A DNA stretch of 64,000 nucleotides from NCBI GenBank assembly GCA_934454115.1, contig CAKSFQ010000009.1, forward strand, positions 12,485 to 76,484, written 5' to 3'. Each line of letters starts with the position of its first letter. Positions within the stretch are counted from its first letter, which is position 1. The notes below the pieces were generated by a model that saw only the letters and a list, made by a program, of their open reading frames with translations, was not told the DNA's origin and did no database searches. The DNA comes from an uncultured Clostridia bacterium. Lineage in GTDB: Bacteria > Bacillota > Clostridia > Monoglobales > Monoglobaceae. Below, one piece after another: positions 8,893 to 18,061 of the stretch. The position numbers were made by a program, and so were the translations under genes.

Positions 8893-9879
8893 TTAGCCAA
8901 AGAAATACATCAGCGCACATAAAACAACAGTAACCGCCGTAAACATCGCCACAATTTTTTTCTCGCTCATGCCGCACATCTCAAAGTGATGGTGAATCGG
9001 ACTCATTTTAAAAATACGCTTGCCGGTCAGCTGATAAGAGGTCACCTGCATAATCACGGACAGGGACTCCATCACATAAACAAAGCCGACAATCAAAAGC
9101 GCCAGCGGTTCTTCCAGCAGGATTGCCATACCGCAGACGGCGCCGCCCAGCGCTAAGGACCCGGTATCACCCATAAAGACCTTCGCAGGATACTTATTAT
9201 AGAGTAAAAACCCCAGCAAACCGCCGATCATCGCGGATGAAAACAACGCAACCGCCGGGTTAAAGAGCCTCCCCACCGTCGATACCAAAAGGAAAAAGAC
9301 CGCAACCGCCAGTGTCACGCTGGTTGCAAGGCCGTCCAGGCCATCGGTTAGATTTACGCTGTTCACCGTTGCCAGAACCACAATCACCGCAAACGGGATA
9401 AAGAACCATCCCAAATTCCAGCTTGCCTCGGTAAAGGGAATCCGCACCACCGTATCGACGTTTTTGCTAAATACCGCCCAGCTGACATAGGCCAGCGCCA
9501 CCAAAAACTGCAGGCCGAATTTTTGACTTGCCGTCAGGCCGAGATTCCGCTTTAAAATAACCTTGATGTAGTCATCCAAAAAGCCAATGGCGGCAAACGC
9601 CAGCGTCACTACGACAAGCATCAAAATCGGACGCACCCCCGGTACCATCTCACCGAGGACGTTGCCGGCTGCCATGGCAGCCGGCAAGGCAATCACCATC
9701 GCAATCAAAAAGATAAATCCGCCCATAGTCGGCGTACCGGACTTTTTTTCGTGCCATTTCGGCCCTTCCTCCCGGATTTCCTGTCCAAACTTTAGCCGTC
9801 TGAGTATCGGAATCAAAACTCTGCCCAACACGGCTGCCAGCAAAAATGCCAGCGCCGCACAAATCCATAAATACTGCAT
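8893..9879 (-). CDS. mraY: Phospho-N-acetylmuramoyl-pentapeptide-transferase MraY
   Basis: MraY attaches phospho-MurNAc-pentapeptide to undecaprenyl phosphate to make lipid I. The 328-residue protein has about ten membrane helices and the family signatures KSGTPTMGG after the first helix, the catalytic LDDYIK aspartates, NLTDGLDGLA, and the SPIHHHFE histidine loop near the C-terminus. Length and motifs are complete. It lies directly after murF in the cluster, with the ftsW gene next; the expected murD is not found. Confidence 0.97.
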   Translation of the reverse strand: MQYLWICAALAFLLAAVLGRVLIPILRRLKFGQEIREEGPKWHEKKSGTPTMGGFIFLIAMVIALPAAMAAGNVLGEMVPGVRPILMLVVVTLAFAAIGFLDDYIKVILKRNLGLTASQKFGLQFLVALAYVSWAVFSKNVDTVVRIPFTEASWNLGWFFIPFAVIVVLATVNSVNLTDGLDGLATSVTLAVAVFFLLVSTVGRLFNPAVALFSSAMIGGLLGFLLYNKYPAKVFMGDTGSLALGGAVCGMAILLEEPLALLIVGFVYVMESLSVIMQVTSYQLTGKRIFKMSPIHHHFEMCGMSEKKIVAMFTAVTVVLCALMYFFG

Positions 9880-9942
9880 ATCAAAACCCCTCGTTCTGCT
9901 TCATTTTGTCAAAAGCCCCAAAGCGCCGTACATATCTGCGCC

Positions 9943-11346
9943 TTATCCTTGCGCCTTATCCCGGCTCTGCATTGATTCAATCGCATCGGCGACCTCCTCC
10001 AAATGCATCCCGCGCGAGCCTTTGACCAAAATCGCATCGCCCTTTTTTAAAAGAACGGGCAGCTTTTGACACAGACTCTCGTTATCGTCAAATTCATAAA
10101 TATCTGCCGTATTCATCCCGGCCTCCTCCGCGCCGCGTGCAATGTCGTGCGCCGCCGCGCCGACCGTCAGCAAAACGTCCGTACCGTACTCCACCGCAAG
10201 CTTACCGACCTCACGGTGTGCCGCCTCCGATATTTCGCCAAGCTCTAACATATCCGCAAGGCAGGCAACGCGCCGCCCCTTAGCCGGGAGGAGCGCCAGC
10301 ACCGAGAGCCCGGACTGCATGGACGCAGGACTTGCATTGTAACAGTCGCGGATCAATTCATAATCCGGAAGATGGACCACTGTCTGCCGCAGTCCGCTCG
10401 GCTGAAACAGGCGGATTCCCTTTTGGATATCCGCGATATCCACATTGTAGCGAAGTCCCACTAAAATCGCCGCAAGCGCATTGTAGACGTGATGCAGACC
10501 CGGCACACTGATGACAAATTTATATTCCGTGCCATCGATCTTACAGATAAATTCACTGCTGTCCGAATACGTCCTGATATCGACCGCATTCAAATCGCAG
10601 CTTTTATTTTGAATCCCGTAATACAGGGTTTCATACTCAATATCGCCGCCGGCTCCCCACAAAAGGTCGTCATCTCCGTTTAAAATCACGGCGCCGTCCA
10701 TAGAGAGCCCCTCTAAAATTTCAAACTTGGCCTGCTTAATTCCCTCGCGGCTGCCCAGATTTTCCATATGCGACACGCCGATGTTGGTGATGACCGCCGT
10801 ATCCGGTCTTGCAATATGGGTCAGCCGCGAAATCTCGCCAAAATGACTCATTCCCATCTCCAGCACCATCATTTCGTCCTCTTTCATAAGATCAAAGACG
10901 GTCAGCGGCAGCCCGATCTCGTTGTTAAAATTCCCCCTTGTCATATGGGTGCGGTACTGCTGCGCCAAAACCGACGCAATCATTTCTTTGGTCGAGGTTT
11001 TTCCGACGCTGCCGGTAATCCCGACCACCGGAATATGGAACTTTGCCCGATACCCGGCCGCCAGATCCCGCAGTGCGGCCGCCGTATCTTCAACCGCAAT
11101 CCGCGGTACGCTGTCCGTGATTTCCTCGCCGCGGTTTACCACACAGCAAATGGCGCCGCTGTCCACAGCTGCCTCCACAAACTTATGCCCGTCAAAGCGG
11201 TCGCCCTGCAATGCAAAAAACAGAGCTCCCTTTTGAATGGTACGGGTATCCGTTGAAACAGAACAGATAATCTCATCTTCGCTACAGTCGTGCACCGTGC
11301 CGTGCATCAGTGCGGCCGCCTGCGCAATGTTTAAAATCCATTCCAT
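9943..11346 (-). CDS. murF: UDP-MurNAc-tripeptide--D-Ala-D-Ala ligase MurF
   Basis: MurF adds D-Ala-D-Ala to the UDP-MurNAc-tripeptide using ATP, finishing the cytoplasmic precursor. The 467-residue Mur ligase has an N-terminal substrate domain, the P-loop GITGSVGKTSTKEM in the central ATPase domain, ATP-binding residues MGMSHFGEIS, and the C-terminal domain with DCYNASPASM, a MurF hallmark. GGTG sits 6 nt before the ATG. It is 73 bp after murE. Confidence 0.96.
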   Translation of the reverse strand: MEWILNIAQAAALMHGTVHDCSEDEIICSVSTDTRTIQKGALFFALQGDRFDGHKFVEAAVDSGAICCVVNRGEEITDSVPRIAVEDTAAALRDLAAGYRAKFHIPVVGITGSVGKTSTKEMIASVLAQQYRTHMTRGNFNNEIGLPLTVFDLMKEDEMMVLEMGMSHFGEISRLTHIARPDTAVITNIGVSHMENLGSREGIKQAKFEILEGLSMDGAVILNGDDDLLWGAGGDIEYETLYYGIQNKSCDLNAVDIRTYSDSSEFICKIDGTEYKFVISVPGLHHVYNALAAILVGLRYNVDIADIQKGIRLFQPSGLRQTVVHLPDYELIRDCYNASPASMQSGLSVLALLPAKGRRVACLADMLELGEISEAAHREVGKLAVEYGTDVLLTVGAAAHDIARGAEEAGMNTADIYEFDDNESLCQKLPVLLKKGDAILVKGSRGMHLEEVADAIESMQSRDKAQG

Positions 11347-11419
11347 GCTATCACCTCATTGTCTCGGTTTTTCGATGAAAAAACACCGAAGCTCGGTCTT
11401 TTTCAAGCGCAAAACCATA

Positions 11420-12874
11420 TCATTCACCGGCAGGCGCGTCCAGGAGCTTGCGGACAATCTCCCTTTCGTCAAACGTAATGGTACGGTCCGCCAGAATCTG
11501 ATACGTCTCGTGTCCCTTACCGGCAAGTAATATTATATCATCTTTTTTTGCATGGTCAAGTGCAAATTCAATTGCCTCAAAACGATTGGGAACCACGGTG
11601 TAATCGCCGCCGCCCTCACGGACGCCGACCATGATATCCTCAATAATGGCGTTCGGATTCTCTGTCCGCGGATTATCGCTGGTTACCACGCAATAATCGG
11701 ACATTTTCGAGGCGATTTTGCCCATTTTGGGGCGTTTTCCCTTATCTCGGTCTCCGCCGCAGCCAAACACCGTAATCACTCTTCCCTTAGCAAACCCGCG
11801 GATGGTTTGCAGCACATTGTCAAGGCCGTCGGGGGTATGCGCATAATCAATGATAACCGAAAAATCCCGGCCGGTATTCACTACCTCGATCCGGCCTTTG
11901 ACGCCGCGTGCTTTTTTCAGGCATGCGACGGCACGGTCAACCGGGATACCGGATACCGCCAGCGCAGAAAGCGCCGTCAGCGCATTATAGACCGAGAATT
12001 TCCCGGGGATTCCCAATTCTACATGATATTCTTTTCCTTCATAATTTAGCACAAAAAATACGCCGTTTTCACGCAGTTCTACATCGGATGCGCGCATATC
12101 ACACTCGCTCTCCACGCCATAGGTCAGCATCTTTTCGCATGTTGAAAGTTCCAAAAGCTGCTTTGCTGCGGGGTCATCTGCGTTAATTGCCCCGTTTTTG
12201 GAAATCTGAAACAGGATTCCCTTTGCCTTGAGATATTCCTCCATAGTCTTATGAAAATCCAAATGATCCTGCGTAATATTGGTAAACGCGCCCACGTCAA
12301 AGGTGCACGCGGTCACACGGTCAAGCACCAACGAATGCGAGGAAACCTCCATAATGGCATAGTCCACCTTTTTTTCAGCCATTTTGGAAAACAGGCGCAT
12401 CAGCTCCAGAGAATCCGGCGTGGTACGCTTGCTCGGAATAATCTCGGTGCCGATCATATTCTGGTTGGTGCCGATCAGACCCACCTTTTTTCCCATTGCC
12501 TCCAGCACCGATTTGATGAGATAGGTGGTCGTGGTCTTACCGTTCGTGCCGGTAACCCCGATCAGACAAAAATTTTTTTCCGGGTGGCCGTAAAAGGCAG
12601 CCGACACCAGCGCCAGCGCTTTTCTGGAATTTTTCACTACCGCGCAGGTCACGCCCAGATCGCTCAAATCCCGTTCCGCAAGAATGGCCGCCGCGCCCTT
12701 TTCAATCGCCTGCGGCGCATACTTGTGACCATCCGTCTCAAATCCGCTGATACAAACAAACAAATTTCCCGGTTTTACCGCACGGGAATCAAATGCAATC
12801 CCGTTGATGGCAAGCTGTGGGTTTCCGGTCAGTGACTCAACGGTTACATCCTTTAACAACTCGGATAAATTCAT
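11420..12874 (-). CDS. murE: UDP-MurNAc-dipeptide--meso-diaminopimelate ligase MurE
   Basis: MurE adds the third stem-peptide residue. The 484-residue ligase has the P-loop GVTGTNGKTTTTYL, the catalytic-domain EVSSHSL, and near the C-terminus DNPRTENP followed by GKGHETYQ. The DNPR motif is the one associated with meso-diaminopimelate rather than L-lysine, so the cell wall is predicted to be of the A2pm type. An upstream-extended frame exists, but AAGGAGG lies 7 nt before the ATG at 12874, which also gives the usual N-terminus. Confidence 0.95.
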   Translation of the reverse strand: MNLSELLKDVTVESLTGNPQLAINGIAFDSRAVKPGNLFVCISGFETDGHKYAPQAIEKGAAAILAERDLSDLGVTCAVVKNSRKALALVSAAFYGHPEKNFCLIGVTGTNGKTTTTYLIKSVLEAMGKKVGLIGTNQNMIGTEIIPSKRTTPDSLELMRLFSKMAEKKVDYAIMEVSSHSLVLDRVTACTFDVGAFTNITQDHLDFHKTMEEYLKAKGILFQISKNGAINADDPAAKQLLELSTCEKMLTYGVESECDMRASDVELRENGVFFVLNYEGKEYHVELGIPGKFSVYNALTALSALAVSGIPVDRAVACLKKARGVKGRIEVVNTGRDFSVIIDYAHTPDGLDNVLQTIRGFAKGRVITVFGCGGDRDKGKRPKMGKIASKMSDYCVVTSDNPRTENPNAIIEDIMVGVREGGGDYTVVPNRFEAIEFALDHAKKDDIILLAGKGHETYQILADRTITFDEREIVRKLLDAPAGE

Positions 12875-12942
12875 GGTTTTTCCTCCTTCAGGCACAGGAT
12901 ATGTTCTGCTTAGCCCCCATACGCCGCACAACCCCTGTGCAA

Positions 12943-15183
12943 CTAATCATTCGCGCCTTGGTATTTAAAATCCAGCGTCACAACGGTTCCCGGCTCCACG
13001 ATAGAGCCTGCCTCCGGCGACTGGCCGCTGCACACGGCGCCGCCCTCGCCGGGGACACCATGGATTCTGGCGTTCAGTCCCTCTCCTGTCAGCATCGACG
13101 TCGCCGCAGCCGCACTCTCGCCAATCACCTTGGGTACTACCACGGTTCGCTCCGCTTTGGTACCGACGGTATACGCCACCACGGTTGATCCGCTGACCAG
13201 CCTGGTATACGCCTTGGGAATCTGATCGCTGACGACAGCATTGCGGTCCCCCTTGATTCGAATCCGAAATCCGCTCTCATTCAGTTTCTTTTCCGCGTCG
13301 GCCACCGTCATACCGGACAAATCCGGCACCTCGATATCGACAAGATCCTTTTCCTTTTCTTTATATCTCGGTTCCACACCCAGATACTGCAGAGTCTCTT
13401 CCATAATATTTTTTACCACCGGCGCCGCAATCACACCGCCATAGTAAGGCATACCGACCGGCGGCTGATCCAAAATTACCAGGCAGGCAACCTGCGGATC
13501 ATCAGCCGGGGCAAATGCCAAAAAGGATGCAATATATTTCCCGTTGCCGCGGGGGATTTTCTCTGAGGTACCGGTTTTACCGGCGATGCGGTAACCGGCA
13601 AGGTAAGCGTTCTTACCGCCGCCCTCCGACACAACGGATTCTAAGATGCCGCACATTGTCCGGCTGGTTTCCTCCGAAATGACTTGGTGTACCAGCTCCG
13701 GTTCGTTCTTTTCGATCACAATATTTTCGGAATTGACAATTTCTTTAATCAGATGCGGCTTATAGAGCTTTCCTCCGTTGGCGACCGCACTGACTGCCGT
13801 AATCATCTGCAGCGGCGTCACCGTCACCGACTGACCGAACGAAGAAGTCGCAAGGTCAACCTCGCTGAAATTATCCTCGGTAAATCCGACACCGGCTGTT
13901 TCACCGGGAAGTTCGATTCCGGTTTCCTCAAAAAAGCCAAAGGCGCGCACACCGCGCAAAAACCGCTCCTTTCCGATTTTTTGACCGATCTGGATAAAGG
14001 CGGGGTTACAGGAGTTGCGCACCGCCTGGGCAAAGGTCTGAGTACCGTGTCCGTTTCGATTTGCGCAGTGAATCCGCTCGGTCAGCACCTGCTGCACACC
14101 GCCGCACTGAAAGGTGTCCTCTAACTTAACCGCCCCGGTTTCAAGCCCCAACGATGCCACCACCGATTTAAAGGTGGATCCCGGCTCGTACGAATCTACC
14201 ACCGCCTTGTTGCGGCGTACCGTCTGAATCACTTCATTAAAACGCTTATTATATTCCTCGCCTTCTAAGGCCTTTAGCTCATCATCGATGCCGCTGTACT
14301 TTGCCCGGATCGCATCCGTAATCGCGAAGGGCTCATTTAAATCGTAGTCCGGCTTGGAGCTCATCGCTAAAATATCGCCGGTATTGACGTCCATCACCAC
14401 GGCCGCCGCGCCCTGCTCCAGCTTATTGGCAATCCGCGCATTTTCCAGGTGTTTTTCCACATAGCCCTGGATGACCTCGTCAATGGTCAGCACCACGCTG
14501 CTGCCGTCCTGTGCCTCGATATAGTTTTCATAATTGGTGCCCGACTCTAAGCCGGTCGTCTTTTGGGTGGTTACCACACGTCCCGGCACCCCGCTCAATT
14601 CGTCGTCACAGATGCTCTCGATGCCCTCAAGCCCCTGGTTATCGTTTCCCACAAATCCGATAATGTGAGAGGCCAGGTTGTTATAAGGATAAAACCGCTT
14701 GACATCTTCGACAAAACTGATACCGCTCAGCTTTTTATCCTCAACATAGGCGCGCACCTCGTCCGCAATATCCTTGTCGACCTTTTTCTTCATATATTCA
14801 AAGCTGCTCTGGCGATTGATTTTCCCTTCCAGCGTCTGCACGTCCATGCTCAAAATGCCGGCCAGATCCTCTGCCACCTTGGCGGCCGACAGCTCATTTT
14901 TTTTGATACTGCTGCGCAGCTCTGCCGGAGCAATGCTGATGGTCTCCACCGAGACATTACTGGCCAAAACCTTAAGGTTACGGTCATAAATCTTGCCGCG
15001 TTTAGCGCTGACCGTGTTATCGCTGGTCTGCTGCTGCAGCGCATCGCGGGACAGCTTTTCGCCCTGCACAATCTGCAGCCAGGCCGTCCTGCCGATCAAA
15101 AGAAGAAAGGCAGCGGAGAACGCCGCCAGCATGATCATGGTTCTGCCGGCGAGATAGACTCCCTTTTTTCGTTTTTTTGCCAT
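12943..15183 (-). CDS. Class B penicillin-binding protein (FtsI/SpoVD type) with two PASTA domains
   Basis: This is the septal transpeptidase that cross-links peptidoglycan as partner of FtsW. In the 746 residues there is a basic N-terminus and membrane anchor at about 14-33, a dimerisation/linker domain starting near NTVSAKRGKIYDRN, and the transpeptidase domain with S336-T-F-K339, S391-C-N and K536-T-G. Two PASTA domains follow at about 616-678 and 682-744. GGAGGT precedes the ATG. PASTA modules bind muropeptides or stabilise the enzyme in relatives. Whether it serves vegetative division (PBP2b/FtsI) or the spore cortex (SpoVD) is open; as the only class B PBP in this cluster I favour division. 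Confidence 0.93.
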   Translation of the reverse strand: MAKKRKKGVYLAGRTMIMLAAFSAAFLLLIGRTAWLQIVQGEKLSRDALQQQTSDNTVSAKRGKIYDRNLKVLASNVSVETISIAPAELRSSIKKNELSAAKVAEDLAGILSMDVQTLEGKINRQSSFEYMKKKVDKDIADEVRAYVEDKKLSGISFVEDVKRFYPYNNLASHIIGFVGNDNQGLEGIESICDDELSGVPGRVVTTQKTTGLESGTNYENYIEAQDGSSVVLTIDEVIQGYVEKHLENARIANKLEQGAAAVVMDVNTGDILAMSSKPDYDLNEPFAITDAIRAKYSGIDDELKALEGEEYNKRFNEVIQTVRRNKAVVDSYEPGSTFKSVVASLGLETGAVKLEDTFQCGGVQQVLTERIHCANRNGHGTQTFAQAVRNSCNPAFIQIGQKIGKERFLRGVRAFGFFEETGIELPGETAGVGFTEDNFSEVDLATSSFGQSVTVTPLQMITAVSAVANGGKLYKPHLIKEIVNSENIVIEKNEPELVHQVISEETSRTMCGILESVVSEGGGKNAYLAGYRIAGKTGTSEKIPRGNGKYIASFLAFAPADDPQVACLVILDQPPVGMPYYGGVIAAPVVKNIMEETLQYLGVEPRYKEKEKDLVDIEVPDLSGMTVADAEKKLNESGFRIRIKGDRNAVVSDQIPKAYTRLVSGSTVVAYTVGTKAERTVVVPKVIGESAAAATSMLTGEGLNARIHGVPGEGGAVCSGQSPEAGSIVEPGTVVTLDFKYQGAND

Positions 15184-15354
15184 TGTGACACCTCCGATAT
15201 CCGCCGCTCATGCCCGTTTTTTTTGCATTTGCCGGGGTTATGGCGAAACAGGCATAAGAGATCAATCCCTTATGCCCATTGATACATTACATTCCGGCGC
15301 GGTTTTCTGTCTGCCGGGTCGAACCCTTCCACTTTCAGTTTATTCCGATTTTTT

Positions 15355-15957
15355 CTATTTTAAAACACGAATTGCATGAATCAGCGCACCCGGCGTCCCG
15401 GAAAGCGTGTTTGGCTTGTCTTCCTCTTTTGCCGTCGTCTCGTCCCCCATCTGCACATCAACATAAAAAATCTGTGACTGATCCGGACGAATCATGCCGA
15501 GCTTTCCCGTGGCGTATTCCTCCAGGGTACCGAGTTCCAAGGCGCGGTCAATCTTTGCCTGGATGGACTGGTTCTGATATTCTGCCGCGGCAAGATCGCT
15601 GCCCAGCTTTGTAATTTTTTCATTTGATTCCAGGATTAAGGTGTAACGATAAATCATGAAACAACACATCACAAACACAACGCCGATACGGCCAAGCGTT
15701 TGCAGCGCCTTCCTTTTGGAAACGCGCACACTCTCCGTCTTTTTCGGCTGCGCTGCCGTTTTCGGCGTCCTTACGACGCCCGGATCGGGAGACGGCATAC
15801 TTTGTGTGCGCCGCTGCGGCGCATAGGCGGTCTGTGACCCGTAACGCGCACGCGAGGCGGCGGCATGTCCGCGACGGTAGCTGTAATCAGGCGCTACGTG
15901 CGCCTGACGCACGGTACGGTTTTGTCTCTGGGGTGTCGATGTCGCCACGTCTCTCAT
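15355..15957 (-). CDS. ftsL: FtsL-like septum protein
   Basis: The 200-residue bitopic protein lies between rsmH and the PBP gene, the standard position of ftsL. A basic, Gln/Arg/Pro-rich cytoplasmic tail of about 88 residues precedes one membrane helix (about 89-109). A coiled-coil stretch (NEKITKLGSDLAAAEYQNQS) and an end resembling DivIC/FtsL (LGMIRPDQSQIFYVDVQ) follow. The N-terminal tail is longer than usual. AGAGAGG directly abuts the ATG at 15957, so a GTG at 15948 may be the real start. Function is assigned from position and topology, because FtsL proteins diverge strongly. Confidence 0.8.
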   Translation of the reverse strand: MRDVATSTPQRQNRTVRQAHVAPDYSYRRGHAAASRARYGSQTAYAPQRRTQSMPSPDPGVVRTPKTAAQPKKTESVRVSKRKALQTLGRIGVVFVMCCFMIYRYTLILESNEKITKLGSDLAAAEYQNQSIQAKIDRALELGTLEEYATGKLGMIRPDQSQIFYVDVQMGDETTAKEEDKPNTLSGTPGALIHAIRVLK

Positions 15958-15992
15958 CCTCTCTGTATTATTGAATTGATCCCATCACGGTT

Positions 15993-16928
15993 TCAGCGCT
16001 TTTCAATCACGCGCAGCTTGGCGCTATGCGCTCTGCGGTTCTCACTCTGTTCCTTTTCTCCGGCTATAATCGGTTTTCGGTTCACCAGGGCTACCTCCGG
16101 TTTTTTGCCGCAGACACAAACGGGAAAATCTTTCGGACAGATGCAGCCCCTTGCCAGCTCGGAAAAGGTTGTCTTGACAATCCGATCCTCCAGCGAATGG
16201 AAGGTAATGACTGCGAGTCTTCCGCCGGGCTTTAGGTGCCGTACAAAGCCTTTTAAGGCATCGCCCAGTCCGTCCAATTCACCGTTTACGGCAATTCGGA
16301 TTGCCTGAAATGTCCGTTTTGCCGGATGCTTGTCCGCATATCGCGCCGACGGCGGAAAAGCCTGCCTGATGAGATCCGCAAGCTCGGTGGTCGTCTCAAT
16401 CGGCTTACGCTTGCGCGCCCCTACGATTGCCGATGCAATCTTACGGGCGTAGCGCTCCTCACCGTACCGTAAAATCAGCGAGGACAGCTGCTCCTCGGTA
16501 TAGGCATTGACAACCTGATAGGCGTCCAGTGCGGCATCCTGATCCATCCGCATATCCAGCCGTGCCGTTTGGTGATAACTAAACCCGCGCTCCGCGCAAT
16601 CAAGCTGCGGGGAGGAAACTCCCAAATCCAAAATTGCACCGTCCAGCTGCGGGATGTTCATCTCTTGTAAAATTGATGTAATGTCAAAAAAATTGCGATG
16701 GCAAAACTGTTTTTTGCATGGGAACGCGTCAAGCCTCTCCTTTGCTGCCCGGAGCGCCGTTTTATCACGGTCAATCCCCAACAGCATGCCGTCCTTTGAC
16801 AACCGGCTGCAAATTAAAGCAGAATGTCCGCCGCCGCCCAGTGTCCCGTCCGCGTAAATTCCGTCCGGCTTAACATTAAGATATGACACGCTTTCCTGAA
16901 GCAAAACCGATATATGCGAAAATTCCAT
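15993..16928 (-). CDS. rsmH: 16S rRNA (cytosine1402-N4)-methyltransferase RsmH (MraW)
   Basis: RsmH methylates N4 of C1402 in the decoding centre of 16S rRNA using S-adenosylmethionine. The 311-residue protein shows ISVLLQESVSYL at the start, the SAM-binding DGTLGGGGHS, LDLGVSSPQLD and, near the C-terminus, ITFHSLEDRIVK. Length and motifs are complete. GGAGG lies 6 nt before the ATG, and mraZ ends 17 bp upstream, so the two are cotranscribed. Confidence 0.97.
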   Translation of the reverse strand: MEFSHISVLLQESVSYLNVKPDGIYADGTLGGGGHSALICSRLSKDGMLLGIDRDKTALRAAKERLDAFPCKKQFCHRNFFDITSILQEMNIPQLDGAILDLGVSSPQLDCAERGFSYHQTARLDMRMDQDAALDAYQVVNAYTEEQLSSLILRYGEERYARKIASAIVGARKRKPIETTTELADLIRQAFPPSARYADKHPAKRTFQAIRIAVNGELDGLGDALKGFVRHLKPGGRLAVITFHSLEDRIVKTTFSELARGCICPKDFPVCVCGKKPEVALVNRKPIIAGEKEQSENRRAHSAKLRVIEKR

Positions 16929-16945
16929 GCTCTGCCTCCCGGTTT

Positions 16946-17371
16946 TTAAATACCCAGATCCTCCATCACCTTTGCGATCTCCTCGGCCTCAAAAGCAGGA
17001 TCCTCCATATAACGGTTCCACTGCTCCAGACCCCAGACCTCAATCTTATCCGACACGCCGATTACCACAATCTCTTTTTGCAGTCCGGCATACTCACGGA
17101 TTTTCGGCGGAATCACCACACGCCCCTGCGTGTCGGCGCTGCATTCCTCCGCACCGCTGAAGAAAAAGCGATGCAAACGCCGGCGCTGAGTCGGCTGTAC
17201 AGAACAAAGTTCTTCTTCAAACCGTTCCCATGCGGCTTTGGGATAAAGATAAACGCAATTATCCAGACCCTTGGCTACGACAAAGCTCTCGCCCAGGTCA
17301 AGCCGAAACTTTGCCGGGATATTGATACGACCCTTGGCATCAATGTTCTGATGATATTCGCCGATGAGCAT
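16946..17371 (-). CDS. mraZ: Transcriptional regulator MraZ
   Basis: MraZ is a DNA-binding protein with two AbrB-like SpoVT folds that represses its own dcw operon. The 141-residue product begins MLIGEYHQNIDAKGRINIPAK, contains the first DxKGR motif there and the second as DTQGRVVIPPKIREYAG. The start at 17371 follows AGGAG at 8 nt; a longer frame to 17428 would run into the operator repeats. It is the first gene of the cluster, and four matching 10-bp direct repeats lie just upstream. Confidence 0.95.
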   Translation of the reverse strand: MLIGEYHQNIDAKGRINIPAKFRLDLGESFVVAKGLDNCVYLYPKAAWERFEEELCSVQPTQRRRLHRFFFSGAEECSADTQGRVVIPPKIREYAGLQKEIVVIGVSDKIEVWGLEQWNRYMEDPAFEAEEIAKVMEDLGI

Positions 17372-17420
17372 CTTGCCGTCTCCTTTCGTCTGTTTGATTG
17401 GCAAAGGGGAAAGTATTTTT

Positions 17421-17460
17421 TCATCCATTTTAATACACTTTCATCCACTTCGCTCCACTT
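17421..17460 (-). promoter_or_regulatory. MraZ-binding repeats (four 10-bp direct repeats)
   Basis: Read on the minus strand, four consecutive 10-mers are AAGTGGAGCG, AAGTGGATGA, AAGTGTATTA and AAATGGATGA, in register without gaps. Known MraZ boxes are direct repeats of a TGG/GTG core at helical-turn spacing. They start at the expected transcription start, so bound MraZ should block initiation or escape. Confidence 0.85.
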
Positions 17461-17467
17461 CTCTCTT

Positions 17468-17496
17468 ATTCTAATCCATTTACGTCCAGAATGCAA
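17468..17496 (-). promoter_or_regulatory. Promoter of the mraZ-dcw operon
   Basis: On the minus strand TTGCAT (17491-17496), 17-nt spacer, TAGAAT (17468-17473). The start site should fall near 17461, at the edge of the MraZ repeats. Confidence 0.8.
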
Positions 17497-17731
17497 TAGT
17501 TTTTTTGAAAAAAAATTAAGTTTTTTTTACAAATTTTTTATTATGCTGTCACAAGACGACATAGGCTATCCATATTTGCGCAAAATTTTTACAATTTTTC
17601 CCATTTTTTCGATTTTTGATGCAATACAGCAGGAACCTACAGAATTTTAAATTCCCTTTCATTCCCCACAGGGTAATGCCGCTGTTTTTTGCCGTAAAAG
17701 AAAAAAAGACTGAAAACGGGCAAAAAAATAT
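17497..17731. other. AT-rich intergenic stretch without a gene
   Basis: Between the mraZ promoter and the repeat element the sequence is rich in A and T tracts. I see no supported open frame or RNA gene. A T-run on the minus strand at its right edge, next to the palindrome at 17732, would make that palindrome a leftward terminator. Confidence 0.5.
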
Positions 17732-18054
17732 GCGCGGGAAAATCCCGCGCTTGAGCGTGTCGATAAACCCATTTTGCGAAAAATTTCATTTTGATTTGAT
17801 CGCCGTCCCCTGCTTAGCCATGCCTACCACGGCGGCGCGGCAATGAAATTTTTCGCCGATTTTACGCCGTTTTCGGCAAGATATTGCGACATTGCCGTAA
17901 CGGGGCGATGATTGCCGGTGGCAATCGTCCATCGCTGACCGAGGCGAGAGCCGAGACCGGCGGCGGATCTTTGGGCGTAGGGCTATTAATTCAAAGCAAT
18001 ATCTTGCTGAAAACTGACTTTTTCGACAGCCTGAAGCGCGGGAAAATCCCGCGC
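17732..18054. mobile_element. 323-bp MITE-like element with terminal inverted repeats and flanking identical palindromes
   Basis: The 19-bp palindrome GCGCGGGAAAATCCCGCGC occurs at both ends (17732-17750 and 18036-18054), identical. Just inside are inverted ends of about 24 bp: CCCGCGCTTGAGCGTGTCGA on the left, CCCGCGCTTCAGGCTGTCGA read inwards on the right. Internal perfect or near-perfect inverted repeats are 17776-17790 with 17842-17856 (15 of 15) and 17869-17887 with 17996-18014 (18 of 19); GATTGCC/GGCAATC forms a small hairpin at 17910-17926. There is no coding frame. Both palindromes have T-rich sequence on their outer sides, so each resembles an outward-reading terminator. Miniature element or structured RNA are both possible. 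Confidence 0.65.
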
Positions 18055-18061
18055 TTATTTT

